Source: Ignavibacteriaceae bacterium
Lineage (GTDB): Bacteria > Bacteroidota > Ignavibacteria > Ignavibacteriales > Ignavibacteriaceae
Length of the DNA: 5,464 nucleotides
Assembly (NCBI GenBank): GCA_025449775.1
Contig: JANWIS010000164.1
Location: forward strand, 1 to 5,464
Direction of reading: 5' to 3'
Shown here: positions 1 to 5,464 of the stretch, in pieces
Layout of the letters: each line of letters opens with the position of its first letter
Numbering within the stretch: position 1 is the stretch's first letter
Notes under the pieces: generated by a model
Told to the model about the DNA's origin: nothing
The model's database searches: none
The model's input: the letters and a program-made list of their open reading frames with translations, nothing else
Made by a program: the position numbers and the translations under genes

Positions 1-2
1 AA

Positions 3-95
3 GGAATTCTGGGAACTTCAGGTTACGAAATACTTGGAGTAATTTTCTTTTCAGTCATGGGCTACATTCTATATAAAGCATCAAGGAAAAAATGA
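3..95 (+). CDS. C-terminal end of an integral membrane protein (partial)
   Basis: This open frame enters from the left edge and stops with TGA at 93-95, giving 30 residues. They form one hydrophobic segment (about residues 8-24, around EILGVIFFSVMGYILY) followed by a short basic tail ending in KASRKK. This is the usual look of a last transmembrane helix with a cytoplasmic positive C-terminus, as in many transporters and permeases. The other two forward frames are closed by stops at 40-42 and 74-76, so this is the only frame that fits a coding end. The family cannot be told from 30 residues. A transporter is plausible given the peptide-related genes that follow, but that is inference. The gap to the next gene is 59 nt. 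Confidence 0.6.
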   Translation, partial: GILGTSGYEILGVIFFSVMGYILYKASRKK

Positions 96-141
96 GTAAT
101 CGATTAAATAATTTTTATTCATTGTTATTGGAATAATCTCG

Positions 142-146
142 AAAGG
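142..146 (+). promoter_or_regulatory. Shine-Dalgarno-like AAAGG before pepD
   Basis: AAAGG lies 8 nt upstream of the ATG at 155. It supports that start, which also puts the N-terminus in register with E. coli PepD. It is one of only two recognisable ribosome binding sites in the window. Confidence 0.45.
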
Positions 147-154
147 TAATCAGG

Positions 155-1615
155 ATGGGAGAAATACTTGGTCATTTAAAACCTTCACTTATCTGGAATC
201 ACTTTGAAGAAATCTGTAAATATCCCCGTCCATCAAAGAAGGAAGAAAAGATTGCAGGATACGTTATTTCAGTTGGAAAAAAATTGGGATTAGAAATTGA
301 ACGGGATAAGTTTGGAAATATTTTGATTAGGAAGCCGGCTACTGCTGGAAAAGAAAAATTAAAAAAAGTTGTTCTTCAATCTCATATAGACATGGTTTGC
401 GAAAAGAATCGTGATGTTGAACATGATTTTGATAAAGATCCAATACATCCTTATATAGATGGCGAATGGGTGAAAGCAAAAGGAACAACTCTTGGTGCTG
501 ACAATGGAGTTGGTGCTGCAGCAGCTTTGGCTGTACTCGAATCGAAAGACATTGAACACGGTCCGCTCGAAGCACTGTTTACACTGGATGAAGAAACAGG
601 ATTAACAGGAGCTTCAAATTTAAAGAAGGGCTGGTTAAAGGCTGATATTCTTATTAATATGGATTCTGAAGAACTTGGAACTTTATTCATAGGATGTTCA
701 GGTGGAAAAAATACAAGATCAAAATTCAAATCAAAGTTAGAGAAAGCTCCGAAGAACCACTCTTCATTCGAAATAAAAGTAGCAGGGTTAAAAGGTGGTC
801 ATTCAGGACTTGAAATTCATGTTGGAAGAGGAAATGCAGTAAAAATTCTGAACAGATTGATATGGGCTTATTCTCGTAATAATAAAATCAGACTTGCAGA
901 AATTAATGGTGGAAATAAACACAATGCAATTCCACGTGAAGCATTTGCAATTGTTGCAGTTCCGAAAAAAGATCAGAAGAAGCTGAAAAAGTTTGTAACA
1001 AATTTTAATGAAACTGTAAAAAAAGAATTTGAAGCTGTTGAGCAGACCTTAAATGTTTCGATTGATGCTCACCAGATGCCTCAGAAATTATTAGATGAAA
1101 AAACACAAAGAAAATTAGTTGATGCTCTTTATGCAGTTCCACATGGTGTAATAAAAATGTCAAATGATATTCCCGGAATGGTGGAGACTTCTAACAACCT
1201 TGCAGTAGTCGAAACAAGTGGTAAGCATATAAATATTGTAACAAGTCAGAGAAGTTCTGTTGCTTCAGAGAATGAAGATATAACAAATATGGTTACTTCA
1301 GTTTTTTTACTTGCAGGTGCTGAGGTTTCTTACAACGATGGTTACCCGGGATGGAAGCCTGATATCAAATCTGAAATTCTCAAAGTCTTTAAATCCACAT
1401 TCACAAGAATGTACGGCAAAGAACCGGAAGTGACTGCTATTCACGCCGGATTAGAATGCGGTATTATAAAAGAAAAATATCCGGATATGGATATGATCTC
1501 TTTCGGACCTACTATGTACGGAGTTCATTCACCGGATGAAAAATTGAAAATTGATACCGTACCGGAATTCTGGAATCAACTTGTAAATTCTTTGAAGAAT
1601 ATTCCTTCAAATTAA
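155..1615 (+). CDS. pepD: PepD, aminoacyl-histidine / cytosol non-specific dipeptidase (M20)
   Basis: This is a cytosolic di-zinc exopeptidase that hydrolyses a broad range of dipeptides, including Xaa-His such as carnosine, to free amino acids. The 486 residues match the family length (about 485) and are collinear with E. coli PepD as I recall it, sharing blocks such as NILIRKPATAG, PYIDGEWVKA, GTTLGADNG and IHAGLECG. Expected metal ligands are H77, D116, E147, D170 and H458; D79 and E146 are the catalytic pair. All are present and sit about three residues earlier than in E. coli. H216 in LKGGHSG lies in the lid/dimerisation domain, which spans roughly residues 190-385 and interrupts the catalytic domain. 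There is no signal peptide. An AAAGG ribosome site precedes the start. A transporter gene follows after 55 nt on the same strand, which suggests a link between uptake and cleavage of dipeptides. Nothing is truncated or missing. Confidence 0.96.
   Translation: MGEILGHLKPSLIWNHFEEICKYPRPSKKEEKIAGYVISVGKKLGLEIERDKFGNILIRKPATAGKEKLKKVVLQSHIDMVCEKNRDVEHDFDKDPIHPYIDGEWVKAKGTTLGADNGVGAAAALAVLESKDIEHGPLEALFTLDEETGLTGASNLKKGWLKADILINMDSEELGTLFIGCSGGKNTRSKFKSKLEKAPKNHSSFEIKVAGLKGGHSGLEIHVGRGNAVKILNRLIWAYSRNNKIRLAEINGGNKHNAIPREAFAIVAVPKKDQKKLKKFVTNFNETVKKEFEAVEQTLNVSIDAHQMPQKLLDEKTQRKLVDALYAVPHGVIKMSNDIPGMVETSNNLAVVETSGKHINIVTSQRSSVASENEDITNMVTSVFLLAGAEVSYNDGYPGWKPDIKSEILKVFKSTFTRMYGKEPEVTAIHAGLECGIIKEKYPDMDMISFGPTMYGVHSPDEKLKIDTVPEFWNQLVNSLKNIPSN
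1591..1611 (+). terminator. Weak hairpin at the pepD 3' end, possible terminator
   Basis: TTTGAAG at 1591-1597 and CTTCAAA at 1605-1611 are perfect 7-nt inverted repeats around a 7-nt loop that overlaps the end of the coding region. An A/T-rich stretch follows (TTAAATTTTATT, 1612-1623), but it is not a clean run of T. The stem has only two G-C pairs, so strong intrinsic termination is unlikely. It could attenuate transcription, or simply reflect codon choice in a low-GC gene. Confidence 0.18.
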
Positions 1616-1670
1616 ATTTTATTCAGACTGACAAACTTTCAAAAAAGTATATGCAGTGTAAATCGATTCA

Positions 1671-3044
1671 ATGAATCTAAATACTTCTGCCAAACCTGAA
1701 CCAACAGTATTCATCCGGTGGATGGCATTGCTTCTTGTCAGCCTTGGAATGTTCGGCAACTATTATATTTATGACAGTATCTCACCGCTTGCAGATCTTC
1801 TTAAAACTCAATTAGGTTTTTCAGATTCAAACATTGGTTTGCTTAATGCAATTTACAGCTTTCCGAATATTATTATGGTTCTTGTTGGTGGATTGCTTAT
1901 TGACAGGATTGGAACAAGAACTTCAGTAATAATCTTTACTGCATTAATTTTACTTGGTGCAGTTATAACTGCTTTAACAGGAAATATCTGGTTAATGGCA
2001 TCAGGCAGACTGGTATTCGGACTCGGTGCCGAATCAATGATTGTGGCCGTTACAACAATTATTGCAAGATGGTTTAAAGGTAAAGAACTTTCATTTGCGT
2101 TTGGATTAAATCTTACCATCGCCAGATTCGGATCATTCCTCGCATTGAATTCTCCAAGCTGGGGAAGAGATCTTTATGAATATTGGCAATCACCTCTTTG
2201 GATTACCGTTTGGGCTGGTGTGTTTGCTTTCCTTTGTGTGGCAATTTATTTCTTCCTGGATTTATACACGTCAAAAAATTATTCATTGCCAAGGGAAGGT
2301 TCACAAGATAAAATTATCATCAAGGAAATTTTCCAATTCCCAAAAGCTTTTTGGTTTGTAACAGCTTTGTGCGTTACATTTTATTCGGCAATGTTTCCTT
2401 TCCAAACATTTGCTATTAAATTTTTTCAGGAAGCTCATGGAACAAGCAGGGAAGTGGGAGGAAATCTTTCGAGTATCCTAACTCTTGCAGCAATGATATT
2501 CACTCCATTATTTGGATTGATGTCAGACAGGATTGGAAAAAGATCACTGCTGATGATGTTTGGTTCTCTCCTTATCATCCCGGTTTATTTAATGATGGCG
2601 TACAAATTAGATCTTGCAACTCCATTTGGAATCAGTGGGTTCATCAATATCGACGTTAATTTTTTAGATATTCATTCTGCCATTCCAGCCTATCTTATAA
2701 TCCCGATGCTGATGATGGGGATTGCATTCTCATTAGTTCCGGCAGTGTTGTGGCCTTCTGTTGCAATTATTGTAGATCAATCAAAGCTTGGAACTGCATA
2801 CGGGTTGATGACGATGATTCAAAATATAGGATTGTTTGGATTTAATATGTTAATCGGATTTGTAAATGATTCATCACAAGCTAGTGTACAGAATCCTGAC
2901 GGTTACAAAGTTGGTATGTGGATATTTTCAATACTTGGGTTTCTCGGATTAATGTTTGCATTCTTCCTTCGTAAATCTGAGAAAGGAAAGGATTCGTACG
3001 GACTTGAACTTGGTATGAAGAAAAAACTTTCTAAAATAAAATAG
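1671..3044 (+). CDS. MFS transporter resembling MFSD1 (putative dipeptide carrier)
   Basis: This is an inner-membrane carrier of the major facilitator superfamily: 457 residues, about 12 hydrophobic helices, and a basic cytoplasmic C-terminal tail. MFS motif A occurs in both halves. It is seen as GLLIDRIGTR in the helix 2-3 loop (residues 74-83, D78/R79/R83) and as GLMSDRIGKR in the helix 8-9 loop (282-291). Several stretches resemble eukaryotic MFSD1 as I remember it: LLNAIYSF, the GRLVFG arginine helix (R113), RWFKGKELSFAFGL (residues 133-146), R152 in helix 5, WPSVAIIV, and GTAYGLMTMIQNIG. Human MFSD1 is reported to be a lysosomal dipeptide uniporter. Location just after pepD fits dipeptide import, but substrate and direction are inferred. 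A long loop (about 311-338) lies between helices 9 and 10, predicted periplasmic. No ribosome site precedes the ATG. An upstream ATG at 1651 is closed by a stop after two codons. It could also carry another organic solute. Confidence 0.88.
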   Translation: MNLNTSAKPEPTVFIRWMALLLVSLGMFGNYYIYDSISPLADLLKTQLGFSDSNIGLLNAIYSFPNIIMVLVGGLLIDRIGTRTSVIIFTALILLGAVITALTGNIWLMASGRLVFGLGAESMIVAVTTIIARWFKGKELSFAFGLNLTIARFGSFLALNSPSWGRDLYEYWQSPLWITVWAGVFAFLCVAIYFFLDLYTSKNYSLPREGSQDKIIIKEIFQFPKAFWFVTALCVTFYSAMFPFQTFAIKFFQEAHGTSREVGGNLSSILTLAAMIFTPLFGLMSDRIGKRSLLMMFGSLLIIPVYLMMAYKLDLATPFGISGFINIDVNFLDIHSAIPAYLIIPMLMMGIAFSLVPAVLWPSVAIIVDQSKLGTAYGLMTMIQNIGLFGFNMLIGFVNDSSQASVQNPDGYKVGMWIFSILGFLGLMFAFFLRKSEKGKDSYGLELGMKKKLSKIK

Positions 3045-3081
3045 ATTTTAAATAATTGTTCTAAAATAATTTCAAATTACC

Positions 3082-3085
3082 GGAG
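3082..3085 (+). promoter_or_regulatory. Shine-Dalgarno GGAG before the exported protein gene
   Basis: GGAG sits 8 nt upstream of the ATG at 3094, which is good spacing. It fixes that start, which is also the one giving a complete signal peptide. It is the clearest ribosome binding site in the window. Confidence 0.6.
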
Positions 3086-3093
3086 ATTTCTTT

Positions 3094-3834
3094 ATGCAAA
3101 AAATTCTACTGATACTTTTCATTATAATTACTTTTGTATTTAACTCTGAGCAATCCAAGGCACAGGATGATTGCTGCGGAGCTGGAAGTATTTTTTCATC
3201 AATACTTGGAAGCGGAATATTTGGTGGATACGGCTTTCAACAATACAGTGCATCAGGATTGAATGAACTTATAACAAGTGATCCAAATCTTAATGAGAAT
3301 TTTGATGATTTCGGATTTGCACATGGATGGAGAGTTGGAGCAAATATTATCGGGATAAGGAAGGAAGATATTCTTGCAGCATTTAAATTTTATTACCAGT
3401 CGGTAAAAGAACGTCAGGAAGCTGGTTCAGGTGATGAAACTCAGGAAATTGAAGTTGAACTTAACAGCTGGGGACTTGGTATTGGTCTATCTTATATTCT
3501 CGGAAAAAATTTTGATTTAAGAATTCTCGATGCTTTAATGACATTCAACTCTGCAAATCTTACAAATGAAATTCATTCAGTTTCTTTTGGAGATTCAAAA
3601 CAGGAGTTTGAATCTTCAGAATCAAATATTGGTTTCTCTGCTGATGCCGGTTTTGTTTACTATCCTTTTCCTCCTTATATCTCAATTGAAATTCTCGGTG
3701 GATATTCATTCTTTGCAATTGAGACTGTTGTTGACAAAGAGGATGGAATTGAACTTGGTGCAAATGATGATATCATAGACAGCGGAGGATTTTTTGCGAC
3801 CGGTGTTCTTACCATCAGCATACCTTTTGATTAG
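3094..3834 (+). CDS. Exported beta-rich protein, probable small outer-membrane barrel
   Basis: I do not recognise a named family. The 246-residue product begins with a typical Sec signal peptide: K3, a hydrophobic core at about residues 4-16, and a likely cleavage site after SKA (residue 23). There is no lipobox, so it is not a lipoprotein. The mature N-terminus carries a paired cysteine (C27, C28) and then a Gly/Ser/Phe-rich stretch (about 29-50). The rest alternates polar and apolar residues with many Gly and aromatics, as in SWGLGIGLSYIL (125-136), the segment around 178-190, and a final strand ending FFATGVLTISIPF before D246. A penultimate or terminal Phe on a last strand is typical of outer-membrane barrels assembled by the BAM complex. 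At about 223 mature residues it would suit a barrel of 8-10 strands. The gene lies between the transporter (49 nt) and the aminopeptidase (23 nt), so cotranscription is likely. A periplasmic beta protein is the main alternative. Confidence 0.7.
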   Translation: MQKILLILFIIITFVFNSEQSKAQDDCCGAGSIFSSILGSGIFGGYGFQQYSASGLNELITSDPNLNENFDDFGFAHGWRVGANIIGIRKEDILAAFKFYYQSVKERQEAGSGDETQEIEVELNSWGLGIGLSYILGKNFDLRILDALMTFNSANLTNEIHSVSFGDSKQEFESSESNIGFSADAGFVYYPFPPYISIEILGGYSFFAIETVVDKEDGIELGANDDIIDSGGFFATGVLTISIPFD

Positions 3835-3857
3835 GATAATATTTACATTTAAACAGA

Positions 3858-4826
3858 ATGAAAAAACTTACTAAACTCGATTCAGCTTCTATAATTGCAA
3901 TACGTGATTGTATGGGAGCGAAGAAGGATGAAAAAATTCTTGTCATTACTGATGAAATGAAAAGAGAAATTGGTTTATCACTTTATGAAAATGCAATCGG
4001 ACTTGGATATTTTACTTTGCTTGTTGAAATGAAATCAGGAAAAATAAACGGCGAAGAACCGCCAGCTCAAATTTCAGAATTAATGCAGAAGTTTGATGTT
4101 GTATTCTGTCCAACTGCAAAATCTTTAACACATACAGATGCAAGAAGAGCAGCTTCAGCAAAAGGTGTACGCATCGCAACTTTTCCGGGAATTACAAAAG
4201 AAGTAATGATACGTGGAATGAATGCTGATTATAAATCTATTTCAAAAAGATCAATAAAGCTTAAAGAAATTTTAGAAACCGGAAGCACAATAAAAGTTAC
4301 AGCACCAGCCGGAACCGATATTTCCTTCAGCATAAAAGGAAGAACTGCATATGCAAGCAAAGGATTATTTCATGCAAAAGGAGAAAGCGGAAATCTTCCA
4401 ACAGGCGAAACTTTTCTTGCACCAATTGAAGGAACTTCAAACGGAGTTTTTGTTACCGACGGTTCATTTGCAGGACTTGGATTAATAAAAAATACAAACA
4501 TCAGGATTGAAGTTGAGAACGGTTACGCAACAAAAATAACCGGAGGGGTTCTTGCGAAGAAATTAGTGAAGCAGCTTGACGCCGTTGGAAAAGATGCGAG
4601 AAATATTGCTGAGTTTGGAATCGGAACAAATGCTTCTGCAAAACTTAGCGGAGTTTTATTAGAAGATGAAAAAGTTATGGGAACAATTCATATTGCACTT
4701 GGAAATAATGTTTCGATGGGTGGAAGTATAAATGTTCCCATCCACCTTGATGGCGTGGTTAAAAAACCGACAGTCTGGATGGATGATAAATTGATAATGA
4801 AAGATGGAAAGCTGCTTGTTGTCTGA
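3858..4826 (+). CDS. M29 / aminopeptidase T-like metallopeptidase, short form
   Basis: This is a predicted cytosolic metal-dependent aminopeptidase that would remove N-terminal residues from peptides. Its C-terminal half carries the M29 pattern. NLPTGETFLAP (residues 179-189) holds E184; AEFGIGTN (251-258) holds E252; LLEDEKVMGTIHIALGNN (267-284) holds E269/E271 and H278; and HLD (296-298) holds H296 and D298. These are the expected ligands of the two-metal site. The N-terminal part (about 1-140) is an alpha/beta region without motifs I can name. There is no signal peptide. At 322 residues it is well short of the roughly 410 of AmpT/AmpS/PepS, but it keeps a complete C-terminus and an intact start, so it looks like a compact subfamily rather than a truncation. 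The same fold includes 2,5-dihydroxypyridine dioxygenase (NicX), so a non-peptidase role is possible. The 23-nt gap to the preceding gene and the lack of a ribosome site suggest cotranscription. Confidence 0.82.
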   Translation: MKKLTKLDSASIIAIRDCMGAKKDEKILVITDEMKREIGLSLYENAIGLGYFTLLVEMKSGKINGEEPPAQISELMQKFDVVFCPTAKSLTHTDARRAASAKGVRIATFPGITKEVMIRGMNADYKSISKRSIKLKEILETGSTIKVTAPAGTDISFSIKGRTAYASKGLFHAKGESGNLPTGETFLAPIEGTSNGVFVTDGSFAGLGLIKNTNIRIEVENGYATKITGGVLAKKLVKQLDAVGKDARNIAEFGIGTNASAKLSGVLLEDEKVMGTIHIALGNNVSMGGSINVPIHLDGVVKKPTVWMDDKLIMKDGKLLVV

Positions 4827-4844
4827 TTTCTAATCCCTTTATTC

Positions 4845-4918
4845 TTGCAATCTTAATATTTATTTTTACTATCAAATACAAAACTAATTTTTAACAAAAA
4901 TATATATAAAAAAAATTA
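4845..4918 (+). promoter_or_regulatory. Candidate promoter and A/T-only leader before def
   Basis: This stretch is the larger part of the longest gap in the window (92 nt, 4827-4918). TTGCAA at 4845-4850 and TACTAT at 4867-4872 are 16 nt apart, and each matches four of six bases of the sigma-70 -35 and -10 consensus. From 4896 to the start codon the sequence is only A and T, with no Shine-Dalgarno. Such leaders are usual at starts in Bacteroidota-like genomes. In DNA this A/T-rich, chance matches are common, so the promoter is only a suggestion. Confidence 0.2.
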
Positions 4919-5464
4919 ATGTCACTGCTTCCAATAACACTTTACGGCGATAAGATCCTGCGGAAAAAAGTAAGCAAAGTAACAAAGGTAGATAACGAAA
5001 CTATCGAGCTTGTTAAGAATATGTTTGATACTATGAGGAATGCAAAAGGGATCGGGATTGCTGCTAACCAGGTTGGAGCGAACAAATCAATTTTTGTTAT
5101 AGATGTATCACAGGTTGAAGGATACGAAGATATAAAACCGATAGTTCTGATTAATCCGAAGATAAAAAATTATTCTGATGAAAAAGTACCTTATGAAGAA
5201 GGTTGTCTCAGTATTCCTGGAATTCGTTCAGAAATTAATAGACCAAAAAAAATTACTATTGTTTTCCAGGATTTAGATCTTGTGGAACAAACGATTGAAG
5301 CAGACGAACTTCTTGCACGAGTTATGCAGCATGAAAATGATCACTTACGCGGAATTCTTTTTATCGATTATCTTGAAGATGAGAAGAAAAAGGAAATTAA
5401 AGATTCACTTGACGACATTAAAAAAAGATCAGTGGAAGTGGATTATCCTGTCAGCGAATCCAAA
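4919..5464 (+). CDS. def: Peptide deformylase (3' end cut by window)
   Basis: This enzyme removes the formyl group from the initiator methionine of nascent proteins at the ribosome, the first step of N-terminal processing. All three family motifs are present. Motif 1 is GIGIAANQ (residues 44-51, with Q51 next to the metal). Motif 2 is EGCLS (94-98, metal ligand C96). Motif 3 is HENDH (138-142, metal ligands H138 and H142, catalytic E139). The ATG at 4919 gives the standard N-terminus, in which LLPITLYGDKILRK resembles the usual deformylase opening. No stop is reached in the 182 codons seen. Family members usually have about 165-190 residues, so only a short tail should be missing. The sequence after about residue 150 is a charged helix of the usual type. 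The enzyme is normally essential. Its neighbours here are peptide-related, but it may have its own promoter in the 92-nt gap. Confidence 0.95.
   Translation, partial: MSLLPITLYGDKILRKKVSKVTKVDNETIELVKNMFDTMRNAKGIGIAANQVGANKSIFVIDVSQVEGYEDIKPIVLINPKIKNYSDEKVPYEEGCLSIPGIRSEINRPKKITIVFQDLDLVEQTIEADELLARVMQHENDHLRGILFIDYLEDEKKKEIKDSLDDIKKRSVEVDYPVSESK

Noticed and set aside
451..729. Minus-strand open frame of 92 codons opposite pepD (also smaller ones at 339-575 and 359-559)
   Set aside because: They lie entirely antisense to a gene with a complete PepD active site and show no recognisable domain. They are a product of complementary codon use in low-GC DNA.
155..1615. Possible internal lesion in PepD, because the region around residues 363-375 differs from E. 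coli PepD
   Set aside because: The frame is continuous, the length is normal, and all catalytic and metal residues on both sides are in register. The difference lies in the variable lid domain.
1853..2119. Minus-strand open frame of 88 codons opposite the MFS transporter
   Set aside because: It is fully antisense to conserved transporter helices and has no motif or plausible initiation context of its own.
2176..2361. Plus-strand open frame of 61 codons in another frame within the transporter
   Set aside because: It overlaps a strongly conserved gene, and its hydrophobic look comes from reading a membrane-protein gene out of frame.
3029..3069. Direct repeat TTCTAAAATAA (3029-3039 and 3059-3069), with ATTTTA/TAAAAT able to pair, at the transporter 3' end
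   Set aside because: It is short, almost wholly A/T, and partly inside the coding region. The possible stem has no G-C pairs, so neither a terminator nor a mobile-element footprint is supported.
3560..3778. Overlapping open frames on both strands (3566-3778 plus, 3560-3763 minus) inside the exported-protein gene
   Set aside because: The 3094-3834 frame has a signal peptide, a good ribosome site and a typical barrel C-terminus. The alternative frames have none of these.

Overview
The window is a compact, low-GC, all plus-strand stretch of bacterial chromosome. It holds four complete genes and two partial ones, with intergenic gaps of 23 to 92 nt. Several traits point to the Bacteroidota/Ignavibacteriota (FCB) side of the tree: A/T-rich start regions that mostly lack a Shine-Dalgarno sequence, a small beta-barrel-like exported protein, and the style of the PepD and deformylase proteins. 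This placement is an inference from composition and protein style, not from a phylogeny.

Layout: positions 3-95 are the last 30 codons of an integral membrane protein. Positions 155-1615 encode PepD, the cytosolic M20-type aminoacyl-histidine/non-specific dipeptidase, with every expected catalytic and metal ligand present. Positions 1671-3044 encode a 12-helix major facilitator transporter that resembles eukaryotic MFSD1, a lysosomal dipeptide carrier. Positions 3094-3834 encode a secreted, probably outer-membrane, beta-rich protein of unknown function. Positions 3858-4826 encode a short M29/aminopeptidase-T-like metallopeptidase. Positions 4919-5464 are a nearly complete peptide deformylase, cut by the window end.

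Four of the six genes deal with peptides or protein N-termini, or plausibly do so. The simplest reading of the core is a peptide-salvage unit. The MFS carrier would bring dipeptides across the inner membrane, PepD would split them to free amino acids, and the M29 enzyme would trim longer peptides. The exported protein might act at the outer membrane, but nothing in its sequence shows that it handles peptides. Deformylase is a housekeeping enzyme and may be adjacent by chance.

I see no tRNA, rRNA, CRISPR array, insertion sequence, phage gene or pseudogene. The most interesting observation is the pairing of an MFSD1-like carrier with a dipeptidase, which suggests a bacterial function for that transporter family.
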